Shown here: piece after piece, positions 17,707 through 26,547 of the stretch
How positions within the stretch are numbered: position 1 is the stretch's first letter
Layout of the letters: the number at the start of each line of letters is the position of its first letter
Source: an uncultured Chloroflexota bacterium
GTDB lineage: Bacteria > Chloroflexota > Chloroflexia > Thermomicrobiales > UBA6265
Assembly: GCA_937901745.1 (NCBI GenBank)
Contig: CALGSZ010000157.1
Coordinates: 10,172-74,171 of the forward strand
Length of the DNA: 64,000 nt
Reading direction: 5' to 3'
The notes under the pieces: model-generated
The model's input: the letters and a program-made list of their open reading frames with translations, nothing else
The model's database searches: none
What the model was told of the DNA's origin: nothing
Program-made: the position numbers and the translations under genes

Positions 17707-19971
17707 ATGGATCGCTTCTCGACGGCGGGCCTAGCGCGCGTCAGCGCCCGGCGACCCTGGATCGTTGTCGCGTTCTGGGTCGTCATCCTGTTTCTGGCGA
17801 TCGGTTCGGCCGTCACCGGGCTGGGCGACGCCCTGACGACGGAAGTCAATTTCATCAACCGCCCCGAATCCGTGCGGGGAGAGGAGCTTCTCGAGGATCG
17901 GCTCGGCTATGAAGATCCGGTGGCCGAGACGCTGATCGTAACGTCCGACACGCTGACCGTGGACGACCCTGAGTTCCAGGCTGTCGTCCAGCAAACAATT
18001 GATGAGCTGCGCAAGCTCGAAGGGTTGATCGACACATCTCCGGCCGCGCTCGTCAACTACTACGAAGCGAAGGACGCTTCGCCGGAGGCGGCGGCGCAAG
18101 CCGAGCAGCTCGTGTCCGCCGACCGCAAATCGCTTCTGATCCCGGTCGCCTTCACGGTCGAGCTCGACGATGCGACGGAGCGGTTCGACGAATTCCACTC
18201 CGCCATCACGGCGCACAACGGCAACGGCGTGCGGGTTCTCTCAGTCGGCGACATCAGCGTCAACGAGGAATTCAACGCGATCGCCGAGGAGGACCTGCAG
18301 AAGGCCGAGGTGCTGGGTATCCCAGCGGCGATGATCATTCTCGTCGTCGTCTTTGGCGCGCTCGTCGCCGCCGGCGTGCCGATCATCCTCGCCCTGATGG
18401 CGATCGGCGTTGCGCTCGGCCTGGCCGCTGTCATCGGCCAATTCTGGGAGCTGTCGTTCTTCATCACGAACATGATCACGATGATCGGGCTGGCGGTCGG
18501 AATCGACTATGCCCTGTTCATCATCGAGCGCTATCGGGAAGAGCGGCGTCGTGGCAGACCGCAGCTCGAGGCCATCGAGGTGGCCGGTGGGACGGCAAGC
18601 AAGGCGGTTCTCTTCTCTGGTATGACGGTCGTCTTCGCGCTGCTCGGGATGTTCCTCATCCCCACGACGATCTTCCGCTCGCTTGGCTTGGGCGCGATTC
18701 TCGTCGTGGTCGTGGCTGTCGCCGCGATGCTGACGCTCATCCCGGCGCTGCTGGCGCTGCTTGGCGACCGGATCGATTGGCCGCGCCGCCACCGGTATGA
18801 CGCCGCGACCGTGGCGAGCCAGGCTGCGCGCGACCGCGAGACGATTCACGCGGGGTTCTGGGGTCGCATCACCCGCGTGGTCATGGGGCGACCGGTGATT
18901 GCGCTCGTGCTCGCCGTTGCGCTGCTCGGTTCGGCAGCCATCCCGTATCTTGACCTCTCGACCGGTTTCGCTGGCGTCGAATCACTGCCGGAGAGCGAGG
19001 CCAAGGAGGGCTTCCTCATCCTGCAAGAAAAGTTCGCCGCTGGCCGCTTGGCTCCGCTGGAGATCGTCGTTGATGGATCCCGGGATCAGGTTCAGCCGGG
19101 CGTCGATCGGCTCCTGAGCGCGCTGACGCCGGAAGAGGGCTTCGCTCAGGTCGAGCCCCCGCAGTGGAACGAGCCGGGTGACTTGGCGCGGATCAGCGTG
19201 ACCCTGACGATGTCGCCGAACGATCCGGCCGCGTACGACAAGGTGGTGGACCTGCGGGAGCGCATCATCCCGACCGCCTTCGAGGGCGTGCCGGCGGAAG
19301 TCCTAGTCACTGGAGACACCGCGTTCAACAAGGACTTCTTCACCCTGGTCGACATCTGGACGCCACGGGTCTTCGCCTTCGTGCTCGGCCTCAGCTTCAT
19401 CTTGCTGATGCTGGCCTTCCGCTCGCTGGTCGTGCCGATCAAGGCGATCCTGCTCAACCTGCTGTCGGTCGGCGCGGCCTATGGCTTGATGGTGCTTGTC
19501 TTCCAGAAGGGGTATGGGGCTGATCTGCTCGGCTTCCAGGAGACGCCGACAGTCGAGGCGTGGATTCCGATCTTCCTCTTCTGCGTGCTATTCGGCCTCA
19601 GCATGGACTATCACGTCTTCCTGCTGAGCCGGATTCGGGAGCACTATGACCAGACGCACCGGAACCGCGAGGCGGTCGCGGCCGGGCTGCAATCGACGGC
19701 GCGGATCATCACCGGCGCGGCGCTGATCATGGTCGCGGTCTTCGTTGGCTTTGCCTCCGGACGGCTGGTGATGCTGCAGCAGGTCGGCTTCGGCCTCGCC
19801 GTGGCGGTCTTCCTCGATGCGACGATCGTCCGGTCGGTTCTGGTGCCGGCGGGCATGGCGCTGCTGGGCAACCTCAACTGGTACCTGCCGCGCTGGCTCC
19901 ATTGGCTGCCCGATCTGCGCGTCGAGGGTGTGCCGATGCCTCAGACCTCCGCCGAGCCGGCGGGAGACTGA
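17707..19971 (+). CDS. MMPL/RND family transporter
   Basis: The ATG at 17707 has AAGGAG 6 nt upstream; the product is 754 residues. It shows the MMPL layout: one helix, a large extracellular loop, five or six helices, then a repeat of the whole unit. Both halves keep the Asp-Tyr proton-relay motif, GIDYALFIIERYREE in the first and GLSMDYHVFLLSRIREHY in the second. Such proteins export lipids, glycolipids or small hydrophobic compounds using the proton gradient. No membrane-fusion protein or outer-membrane channel is adjacent, which fits a cell with one membrane. The substrate is unknown. Confidence 0.88.
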   Translation: MDRFSTAGLARVSARRPWIVVAFWVVILFLAIGSAVTGLGDALTTEVNFINRPESVRGEELLEDRLGYEDPVAETLIVTSDTLTVDDPEFQAVVQQTIDELRKLEGLIDTSPAALVNYYEAKDASPEAAAQAEQLVSADRKSLLIPVAFTVELDDATERFDEFHSAITAHNGNGVRVLSVGDISVNEEFNAIAEEDLQKAEVLGIPAAMIILVVVFGALVAAGVPIILALMAIGVALGLAAVIGQFWELSFFITNMITMIGLAVGIDYALFIIERYREERRRGRPQLEAIEVAGGTASKAVLFSGMTVVFALLGMFLIPTTIFRSLGLGAILVVVVAVAAMLTLIPALLALLGDRIDWPRRHRYDAATVASQAARDRETIHAGFWGRITRVVMGRPVIALVLAVALLGSAAIPYLDLSTGFAGVESLPESEAKEGFLILQEKFAAGRLAPLEIVVDGSRDQVQPGVDRLLSALTPEEGFAQVEPPQWNEPGDLARISVTLTMSPNDPAAYDKVVDLRERIIPTAFEGVPAEVLVTGDTAFNKDFFTLVDIWTPRVFAFVLGLSFILLMLAFRSLVVPIKAILLNLLSVGAAYGLMVLVFQKGYGADLLGFQETPTVEAWIPIFLFCVLFGLSMDYHVFLLSRIREHYDQTHRNREAVAAGLQSTARIITGAALIMVAVFVGFASGRLVMLQQVGFGLAVAVFLDATIVRSVLVPAGMALLGNLNWYLPRWLHWLPDLRVEGVPMPQTSAEPAGD

Positions 19972-20074
19972 GCGCGACATTGGCGCCGTGGTACGCGGAG
20001 TGACCGCGGCGCCTGATCAATCGGTCGTGTGGCTGCGGCCGGATGGGGCCAGCCGGGAGCAGCACGTGAACACG

Positions 20075-20114
20075 GGGCGATGGCAACCGGGATAACCCGG
20101 CTCTGCCATCGCCC
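20075..20114. terminator. Two-tier convergent terminator hairpin
   Basis: An outer 11-bp perfect stem (20075-20085 with 20104-20114) encloses a 5-bp stem (20087-20091 with 20096-20100). A pyrimidine-rich TTCTGTCT follows on the plus strand. It separates the MMPL gene from the convergent fusion gene. Confidence 0.75.
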
Positions 20115-20142
20115 TTCTGTCTCGCGGACTCGTCAGGGGCGG

Positions 20143-21276
20143 TCACTCCCACTGAACGATGAGCCGGTCGAGTGGCAATCGCGGCCGGCGCACCGGATCC
20201 CTCGCGGCGTAGCCGATCGCGATCAGCGCATGGGGAATGAGCGCCTCGTCGAGCCCGAGCGTGGCGCGAACGATGTCAGGGCAGAAGAGGGGGGCGCACA
20301 TCCAGCCGGCATCCAGCCCTTCCGCGTAGATGGTCAGCAGCAGGTTCTGGACGGCGGCGCCGAGGCTCTGGATCGCCATCGTCGTCTCGGCCGCTTGGCG
20401 GTCGGCGTCCGGGTAGACATCGAGATCGGCCAGGTACAGACACGCGATGACAAGCACGGGCGCGGTCGTCAGCCGCTCCTTACTCTTCGCCAGCCGGATC
20501 TGCACGATCTCTTCCGGCTGCCCGTCTAAGCGCAGCTGCTCCTCCCACGACTCGGCCATCGCCTCGGCCAGCGCGGTCCGGCGCTCCTTTGCCTCAACGA
20601 TGGCGAAGCGCCAAGGCTGACGACCGTGCGGGGAGGGCGCCCAGCCGGCGGCGGCGATTGCCCGTTCGACCGCCTCGCGCGGCACCGGTCGGTCCTGAAA
20701 CGCGCGGACGGAGCGCCGGCCCTGGATCACCGCGGCGAGCGCGGCCGGATCGCCAGGGCGCGATAGCGTCGGCCTCTCTGCTTCGCGACCGCTCGCGCGC
20801 CACGAAGTGGCGGTCAGGTTGCCGATCGCGATGATGGGCGACCGCTCGATTGCCATTCGGCGGTATTGGGGGTACTTGGTGCGCAGGGCGGCAATGGCCT
20901 CATCGAACCCCGGCTCCCCTGGAGCGACCAGCCAGGCAGTTCCCCGGACCTGGACGAAGGCGAGCCGGCTCCAGTCCTCCGCGTAGTCATCAACGACGAG
21001 CGCGACTCGTGGATTGGCGCGGATGTTTCTCACCCGCGCCAGACGCTCCGGTGGCACCGATTTCCGCTTCTCATCGAGGGCCGAGACGATGACCGGCTCG
21101 CCGTCGAGCTCGATGATCGCGTAGCAAACCGGAACGACGGCCGGCCGCCCCGCCGCGTCGGCAGTTGCCAAGTGCCCGAGTTGCCGCTCTCTGAGAAAGG
21201 CGATCTCTTCCGGCGTGGGTGGCCGGGATGAGGCAGCCGGCGCGGGCGCCGGGGCCGACGTATTCATGCTCTGCAT
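20143..21276 (-). CDS. PPOX-class (F420-type) domain fused to FbiB-like nitroreductase
   Basis: The 377 residues hold two flavin/F420-linked domains. Residues about 20-155 match the split-barrel PPOX family linked to F420 (LATADAAGRPAVVPVCYAI, RVRNIRANPRVALVVDDY, DWSRLAFVQVRGTAWL). Residues about 175-377 match nitroreductases of the FbiB C-terminal type (RRSVRAFQDRPVPREAVERA, AGWAPSPHGRQPWRF, GAAVQNLLLTIYAEGLDAGWM, LIPHALIAIGY), which in FbiB reduce a dehydro-F420 intermediate using FMN. It is the last gene of a run headed by an FMN riboswitch, 113 nt after the binding protein, with no terminator seen between. The exact reaction is inferred. Confidence 0.8.
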   Translation of the reverse strand: MQSMNTSAPAPAPAASSRPPTPEEIAFLRERQLGHLATADAAGRPAVVPVCYAIIELDGEPVIVSALDEKRKSVPPERLARVRNIRANPRVALVVDDYAEDWSRLAFVQVRGTAWLVAPGEPGFDEAIAALRTKYPQYRRMAIERSPIIAIGNLTATSWRASGREAERPTLSRPGDPAALAAVIQGRRSVRAFQDRPVPREAVERAIAAAGWAPSPHGRQPWRFAIVEAKERRTALAEAMAESWEEQLRLDGQPEEIVQIRLAKSKERLTTAPVLVIACLYLADLDVYPDADRQAAETTMAIQSLGAAVQNLLLTIYAEGLDAGWMCAPLFCPDIVRATLGLDEALIPHALIAIGYAARDPVRRPRLPLDRLIVQWE

Positions 21277-21389
21277 ACCGTCCTGTATCTCATGGACCCT
21301 CGCCAGCCCCGCGCCGTCAGTCTTTGTGTGGCCGGTTCGCGACGGACCACGGACGTTCGCTCAACCAAACAGCGGACCGAATTCAGGGA

Positions 21390-22925
21390 TCAGCCCCGCA
21401 CCGTCGGAATGATGTACTCGTCCGGCCGGGGGGTCCAGGCGGGGAAGTTCGCTGCCACGCCGTAGAGTCCGGTCAGGCTGTAGAGGTAAATGGCCGCCGG
21501 CTCGTCCCGCAGGACAGCACCGAGTTGGCGCGCGACTTCGGCGCGTTTCGATGGATCGACCTCCGTCGCGAAGGCGTCAATCAGCGGCTGTGCGTTCGGG
21601 TTGTTGTGCCGGGACAGGAACCCCTGGTTGGAGAAGATGAGACTCAACAGGGTGTAGGGATCGAAGAGGGGGCGCCAGGTCACCATTCGCAAGGGAGCGG
21701 ACTCGGGATCGGTCCAGGTCGCGTTGAAGTTCGCCAGCTCCTGCCGCTGCACGGTGACCTTCACGCCAACCTCGCCGAGTTGCCCGGCGACGGCCTCGGA
21801 AATGTCCTGATGCTCGCTTGCCGCGATGTCGAGCGCCGTCTCGAAGCCGTCGCCGTAGCCGGCCTCGGCCAGGAGAGCCTTCGCTCGCTCCGGATCGTAG
21901 GGGTACGGTTCTAGCGACGGATCGAAACCGAGCCCGCCGGGCGCGAAGATGTTCGGGAGACGCTGCCCATTCCCGCCGAGGAGCGCGTCGATGATCGCCT
22001 CGACGTCGACGGCGTAATTGAGCGCTTGGCGGACCCGCACGTCGGAGAACGGGGCCACATCCGTGGGAATGCGGATCCACGCCGAGCCGGAAATCGGCGC
22101 CGCAACCACTGTCGCGCCAGCGTCTTCGACCGTGCCGACCTGATCGACCGGGACATCGCGTATGAGCTGGCTCGTGCCGGACAGGAGATCGGCCACTCGC
22201 GTGCTTCCTTCTGGCACGAAGCGGACGATCACTCGCTCGGCGATCGGCTGGCCCTTCGGGCTGCCTGCCAATGGCGCCGGGTTGACCTCGAGGACGATGC
22301 GCTCACCTGGTTTCCACTCAACGAAGCGGTACGGACCGGTGCCGACCGGCTTGGCGAGTGCCTCATTGGAGGTGGCGTATCCTGGCGGCAAGATCGCGAG
22401 CCACGCCGCCATTTGAGCAGGCAGCCAAGGCGCTGGCTGCGACAGCTTCAGCCGGACCGTCAGCGAGTCGACTTCCTCAATGTCAGAGATGACCGCGAAC
22501 TGACCTGCGACCTGTGAGGCGGGATGGTCGCGGACGTGCGCGACCGAGAACGCTACCGCCGCCGCATCGACAGGATCGCCGTTGTGGAACGTCAACCCCG
22601 ACCGCAGCTTGATCTCGTACGTCTGCGGGTCGAGCCACGTTAGCGACTCGGCGAGGAGCGGCTCCATCTCGCCGTCTGGGCCGAATTGCACCAGCGAGTC
22701 GTAGACGGAATGGATGACCGACCATCCGTCGCGATCGTAGGTGGTCGCCGGGTCGAGGTTTGCGGGCTCTGCCGTGAGATCGATCGTCACCTCCGGTATC
22801 AGATCACTCTGCGCGGCCCAAACCGACCTGCGCAATGTCGCCAACGCCAAGCCGCCGATCAGCCCGCCGCGAAGCGCGGTCCTTCGGCTGACATTCCGCC
22901 TCATCAGCGTGGAAAAGTGCTCCAT
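21390..22925 (-). CDS. Tat-exported ABC solute-binding protein, family 5
   Basis: This 511-residue protein begins with a twin-arginine signal (NVSRRTALRGGLIGGLALAT) cleaved near VWA. The mature part has the family 5 (DppA/OppA/NikA) hallmarks: EPANLDPATTYDRDGW, ESLTWLDPQTYEIKLRSGLTFHNGDPV, the GTGPYRFVEWKPGERI block and RQALNYAVDVEAII. It follows the two permeases by 40 nt. An FMN riboswitch controls the operon, so the ligand may be a flavin, a flavin precursor or a compound handled by flavoenzymes rather than a peptide. That is inference from regulation. Confidence 0.88.
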   Translation of the reverse strand: MEHFSTLMRRNVSRRTALRGGLIGGLALATLRRSVWAAQSDLIPEVTIDLTAEPANLDPATTYDRDGWSVIHSVYDSLVQFGPDGEMEPLLAESLTWLDPQTYEIKLRSGLTFHNGDPVDAAAVAFSVAHVRDHPASQVAGQFAVISDIEEVDSLTVRLKLSQPAPWLPAQMAAWLAILPPGYATSNEALAKPVGTGPYRFVEWKPGERIVLEVNPAPLAGSPKGQPIAERVIVRFVPEGSTRVADLLSGTSQLIRDVPVDQVGTVEDAGATVVAAPISGSAWIRIPTDVAPFSDVRVRQALNYAVDVEAIIDALLGGNGQRLPNIFAPGGLGFDPSLEPYPYDPERAKALLAEAGYGDGFETALDIAASEHQDISEAVAGQLGEVGVKVTVQRQELANFNATWTDPESAPLRMVTWRPLFDPYTLLSLIFSNQGFLSRHNNPNAQPLIDAFATEVDPSKRAEVARQLGAVLRDEPAAIYLYSLTGLYGVAANFPAWTPRPDEYIIPTVRG

Positions 22926-22965
22926 CCTTGCTCTCCGTTCTTCTGCCCTTCCATGGGCGACCTTT

Positions 22966-23913
22966 CTAACCAGCCCGCTGGCGCGCCAGCCGGCCGGTGC
23001 GTCCTGCCGGGTTCAATGCGGTTTGGAGCCAGTCTCCGAAGAGGTTGAAGCCAAGGATCGTCAAAGCGATGGCGCCGCCGGGCAGCGTCGAAACCCACCA
23101 GGCGGTCGTCAGCGTTTCGCGCCCCGCGGCGACCATCCCGCCCCAGGTGATCGTTTCTGAGGGAACACCGAGTCCCAAGTAGCTGAGCGCCGCTTCGTAG
23201 AGGATCATCGCCGCGACCTGCTGGCTGGCGACGACGATGATCGGACCGGTGACGTTCGGCAGGAGATGGCGAACCAGCAGCCGGCCCGGTCCGACGCCAA
23301 CCGCGCGCGCCGCCTCGATGAAGGGCGCACGGCGCAGGGCGCGCGCTTGCAAGCGGACGATGCGGGCATGACCGACCCAACCGGTGATCGCCAGCACGGC
23401 GACGACATTTGTCACGCTCGGACCGAGCACCGCGACGACACCAATCGCCACGACGACGAACGGCAGCGACTGCTGGACATCGGCGGCGAAGGCAACGATG
23501 CGGTCGGCCGCGCCGCCCATCCCGCCAGCGAGCAGCCCGAGCGCCACGCCAATCGCGCTCGCCGCGGCCGTCGCGAGGAAGCCGATGCCGAGCGAGACGC
23601 GTCCGGCGGCGACGATCCGGGCCAGCAGGTCGCGCCCGAGTTGATCGGTGCCGAGCGGGTGTTCCCAGGTTCCGCCAGCAAAGACCGGAGGCGAGAGCCG
23701 GTCGCGGAGCTGTTGTTGATCAGGATCGGCGCTGATGACCCACGGGCCGGCAATCGAGCCGACGATTAGCAGGGCGATGAGCGCGATGCCCACCGCGCCG
23801 CCAGCGGTCAAATGCGACCGGAGACTGGTCCGGCGCGGAGAACGCTGCCGGGGAGCCGGTTGAGGCAGGACGAGGGGCGGATTTGCTGTTCGCCCGATGG
23901 CGCGGCCGATCAC
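22966..23913 (-). CDS. ABC permease, DppC type
   Basis: The GTG at 23913 overlaps the TGA of the preceding permease by 4 nt (GTGA), so I use it and not the longer frame. The 315-residue product has an N-terminal basic stretch, a first membrane segment (VGIALIALLIVGSIAGPWVI), a GTDQLGRDLLARIVAAGRVSL region and the EAA loop (FIEAARAVGVGPGRLLVRHLLP) typical of DppC/NikC. It forms a heterodimer with the 23910-24857 permease. Confidence 0.88.
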   Translation of the reverse strand: MIGRAIGRTANPPLVLPQPAPRQRSPRRTSLRSHLTAGGAVGIALIALLIVGSIAGPWVISADPDQQQLRDRLSPPVFAGGTWEHPLGTDQLGRDLLARIVAAGRVSLGIGFLATAAASAIGVALGLLAGGMGGAADRIVAFAADVQQSLPFVVVAIGVVAVLGPSVTNVVAVLAITGWVGHARIVRLQARALRRAPFIEAARAVGVGPGRLLVRHLLPNVTGPIIVVASQQVAAMILYEAALSYLGLGVPSETITWGGMVAAGRETLTTAWWVSTLPGGAIALTILGFNLFGDWLQTALNPAGRTGRLARQRAG

Positions 23914-24857
23914 GCGGCACCCCCGTCCAAGCCCATGATCGAGGCAGTGCGCAGGCGCGGATCGAGCCACCGCGCGAGGAGATCGACCGCCATCGAGATC
24001 AGGATGATGCCGGTAGCGACGATGACGACACCCGCCTGAATGACCGGGATGTCGCGGCTCGAGACGGCCTGCAGCGCAAGGAGCCCGATCCCGGGATAGG
24101 CGAAGACACCTTCGACGACGACCGCGCCGCCGGCCAGGAATCCAGCTTGCAAGCCGACGAACGCGAGCAGCGGCAAGACGGCATGAGGCAGCGCGTGGCG
24201 GCGGACTACCGTCCGCGGCGAGAGTCCCTTCGCGCGCGCCGTGCGGATGAAGTCGGCCGAGAGGGCCTCAATCAGAGCGCTACGTAAGAGCCGGGTGATC
24301 GTCGCCGTTGGGTAGGCGGCGAGCGTCGCGGCCGGCAGGATCAACGCCTTCGCGCCCTCTCCTCCCGAGGCCGGTAGCCAATGGAGCCGTACCGCGAAGA
24401 GGAGAATCAACAGCGTGCCGAGCCAGAAGCCAGGGACGGCCTGGCCAAGGAGCGCGATGCCGGTAGCGACCGCGTCCGCCACGCCGCCCGGCCGTGTGCC
24501 GGCGACGATGCCGAGCGGCACCCCGATCAGCAGCGCGAGGACGATCGACGAGCCGGCGAGAGCGAGCGTGTGAGGCAGTCGCTCTAAGACGACGGTCATC
24601 GCGGGACGCTGCGCGCGCCACGACTCGCCGAAATCACCCTGAATCGCGTTCAACAGGAAGGTGCCGTATTGGACCGCCAGCGGCCGATCGAGCCCGTAGT
24701 GCTCGCGCATGCGCGCGGTTTGCTCTGGCGTTGCGCCCGGTGGGACCAACGCGTCGAGCGGGTCGCCCGAGAGATGGACCAGACCGAAGACCAAGCTGGT
24801 GACGACGAGCAGGACCGCCAGGGCGGTCAGGAGTCGCGTGAGAAAGAGCGAGAGCAC
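23910..24857 (-). CDS. ABC permease, DppB type; first gene of FMN-riboswitch operon
   Basis: The GTG at 24857 was selected because GGAGGT lies upstream (10-nt spacing) and the first membrane helix (LTRLLTALAVLLVVTSLVFGLVHLSGDPL) then begins at once; upstream residues of the open frame overlap the regulatory leader. The 315 residues show the DppB pattern: MREHYGLDRPLAVQYGTFLL, NAIQGDFGESW, the EAA loop DFIRTARAKGLSPRTVVRRHALP and FAYPGIGLLALQAVSSRDIPVIQ. No ATPase gene accompanies it; the two ATPases at 43-45 kb or others elsewhere would have to power it. Confidence 0.88.
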   Translation of the reverse strand: MLSLFLTRLLTALAVLLVVTSLVFGLVHLSGDPLDALVPPGATPEQTARMREHYGLDRPLAVQYGTFLLNAIQGDFGESWRAQRPAMTVVLERLPHTLALAGSSIVLALLIGVPLGIVAGTRPGGVADAVATGIALLGQAVPGFWLGTLLILLFAVRLHWLPASGGEGAKALILPAATLAAYPTATITRLLRSALIEALSADFIRTARAKGLSPRTVVRRHALPHAVLPLLAFVGLQAGFLAGGAVVVEGVFAYPGIGLLALQAVSSRDIPVIQAGVVIVATGIILISMAVDLLARWLDPRLRTASIMGLDGGAA

Positions 24858-25008
24858 GATGTCCGGGACCTCCGCGTCTGCTGCATCGCGTCGTTCCAAG
24901 CAGCAGCCACGGGGTCGCGGCGCTCGGCGCACGAGGGTAGCCGTGCCCGGGCGAACGTCATTCCGAGCAGGCCGCCGAGCATGCCGGGGCCGCGCGGAAC
25001 ATAAACAA

Positions 25009-25038
25009 CGCGCCCGAGGCACGGAACCCTCGGGCGCG
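25009..25038 (-). terminator. Intrinsic terminator of the FMN riboswitch (expression platform)
   Basis: On the minus strand an 11-bp perfect GC stem (25038-25028 with 25019-25009) closes an 8-nt loop and is followed by TTGTTTAT. It lies 60 nt downstream of the aptamer and about 150 nt ahead of the first permease, the position expected for ligand-controlled transcription attenuation. Confidence 0.85.
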
Positions 25039-25098
25039 ATGAGCGTGTTCGGGAAATGGATTCGCCAATCCCAGCAGGGAAGCACCTGCCGAGAAGCG

Positions 25099-25240
25099 AG
25101 CCTTCTCCCATCCGGACTTTACCGTCGGCTCCGGAGTTTCACCGGATCGTGCTTGTGGACTCGCCACTCGCTCGCGGGCTATACCGCCGGTCGGGACTTG
25201 GCCGACATAAACACGCGGCCTCACCCAAACCCCGAAGGCT
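25099..25240 (-). ncRNA. FMN riboswitch (RFN element)
   Basis: The minus strand carries the conserved RFN core in order: GGGTGA near 25225, ACCGGCGGTATAGCCCGCGA near 25190-25171, GATCCGGTGAAACTCCGGAG near 25147-25128, CCGACGGTAAAGTCCGGATG near 25128-25109, then GGGAGAAGG. The closing P1 helix is perfect: AGCCTT (25240-25235) with AAGGCT (25104-25099). Compared with the usual element there is an extra small hairpin (GGCCG...CGGCC) between GGTGA and the TCCC that precedes ACCGGCGG. FMN binding is expected to favour the downstream terminator and shut off the transporter operon. Confidence 0.93.
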
Positions 25241-25251
25241 GTGCTGTTTGA

Positions 25252-25280
25252 AGCGTAGCGAAGTCGGCGGCGCGCGTCAA
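25252..25280 (-). promoter_or_regulatory. Promoter of the FMN-riboswitch operon
   Basis: On the minus strand TTGACG (25280-25275), a 17-nt spacer and TACGCT (25257-25252) predict transcription starting near 25245, just ahead of the aptamer's first helix. The position fits the riboswitch exactly. Confidence 0.65.
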
Positions 25281-25467
25281 TCCAACGGTTGCACCACATG
25301 CACGATCCCGCATTGGCTGATGAGTCCAATCGCGGCTGGGCCACGCGTCACTTCGCGGCTGAGGGTCAGCGCGTGTAGACTCCCCCGTGTCGCATTGCAG
25401 TGGCTCGATCGCCACTCAACAGGGAGTTTTGAATTACGTGCGGCAAAGGAATTGATCGGCCGTCTGG

Positions 25468-26535
25468 ATGTCGAAACCGCCATACCGTTCCCAACGCGAA
25501 AACCCAAGTGAGCGCCGGCGTCGTGGAGCCGCGGTCGAGCCGATAGACGCTCGACCCGCGGAGGAGGTCATCCCCTGGCAGCGTCCGCCCGACGTCTCGC
25601 CAGCCGCGATGCCGGGCATCGTCGTCCGGGCGTTCGGCAAGTTCTTCGCCGTCCAGCTTCGCGATGAGCCGCGCCAGCTTCTTTCGACAGTGAAGGGAAC
25701 GCTGAAGCGGGAGCGGCGCCGGACCGACCTCGTCGCGGTCGGCGATCGAGTCTGGGTGGTTGACGTTGGCGAAGGTGAGGGGCGAATCGAGGCGGTCGAG
25801 CCGCGGACGCGCGTGCTGGCCCGAGCGGCGCGTCGGGCGGAGGAGATCGAGCAGGTTATCCTCGCCAACCCCGATCAGGCGCTCTTCGTCTTCACAGTGC
25901 GCGAGCCAGAGCCGCATCGCCGGATGCTCGACCGGTTCTTGGTGCTTGCCGAATCTCGCGGGTTACCGGCAATCGTTGGCGTCAACAAGATCGACCTAGA
26001 TGGTCCCGCCGATGATGGCTCCGGGCGGCTCCTTTCCCGCGCGATCTTCGGTGATTACGAATCGATTTACCCGGTGATCTATTTCAGCGCGCGCACGGGG
26101 GAGGGGATCGAGCGCGTCGCTGAGATGTTGCGCGGGAAGGTGACGGTCGTCGCCGGGCCGTCGGGAGTTGGAAAGTCGAGCTTGCTCAACGCACTCGACC
26201 CGTCCGGGCAGCGCGCAGTCGGTGAGATCTCAGCAGCGACGGGCAAGGGGCGCCACACGACGACCGCGACGCAGCTATGGCGGATCGGCCCTGATACCTA
26301 CGTTGCCGACACGCCGGGGATCCGCGCGCTGGCATTGCATGGCGTGCCGCCAGAGATGCTAGACGACTGCTTCCCGGAGTTTCGCCCGTATCTCGGGCAG
26401 TGCTTCTATCCGGATTGCGCGCATCTGCAGGAGCCCGGCTGCGCCGTGCGGGACGCGGTTGACGAAGGAGCCATCTCGCGCGAGCGCTACGAAAGCTACG
26501 CTGCGTTGCGTCGCGGAGAACCCGACGACGAGTAG
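25468..26535 (+). CDS. rsgA: Ribosome small-subunit-dependent GTPase A
   Basis: RsgA checks late 30S ribosome maturation using GTP hydrolysis. The 355 residues show an OB-fold (about 48-120), then a circularly permuted GTPase with NKID (173-176) before GPSGVGKSS (230-238) and DTPG (281-284). A C-terminal zinc module follows with Cys312, Cys317, His319 and Cys325. The first 47 residues are a charged extension before the OB-fold; there is no good ribosome binding site at ATG 25468, and Met48 (25609) is a possible alternative start. It is divergent from the FMN-riboswitch operon. Confidence 0.92.
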   Translation: MSKPPYRSQRENPSERRRRGAAVEPIDARPAEEVIPWQRPPDVSPAAMPGIVVRAFGKFFAVQLRDEPRQLLSTVKGTLKRERRRTDLVAVGDRVWVVDVGEGEGRIEAVEPRTRVLARAARRAEEIEQVILANPDQALFVFTVREPEPHRRMLDRFLVLAESRGLPAIVGVNKIDLDGPADDGSGRLLSRAIFGDYESIYPVIYFSARTGEGIERVAEMLRGKVTVVAGPSGVGKSSLLNALDPSGQRAVGEISAATGKGRHTTTATQLWRIGPDTYVADTPGIRALALHGVPPEMLDDCFPEFRPYLGQCFYPDCAHLQEPGCAVRDAVDEGAISRERYESYAALRRGEPDDE

Positions 26536-26547
26536 GCGCGCTGTCGC

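Noticed and set aside
24827..25111. 94-codon minus-strand frame across the FMN riboswitch leader
   Set aside because: The region is explained by the terminator and leader; the peptide has no protein-like pattern.
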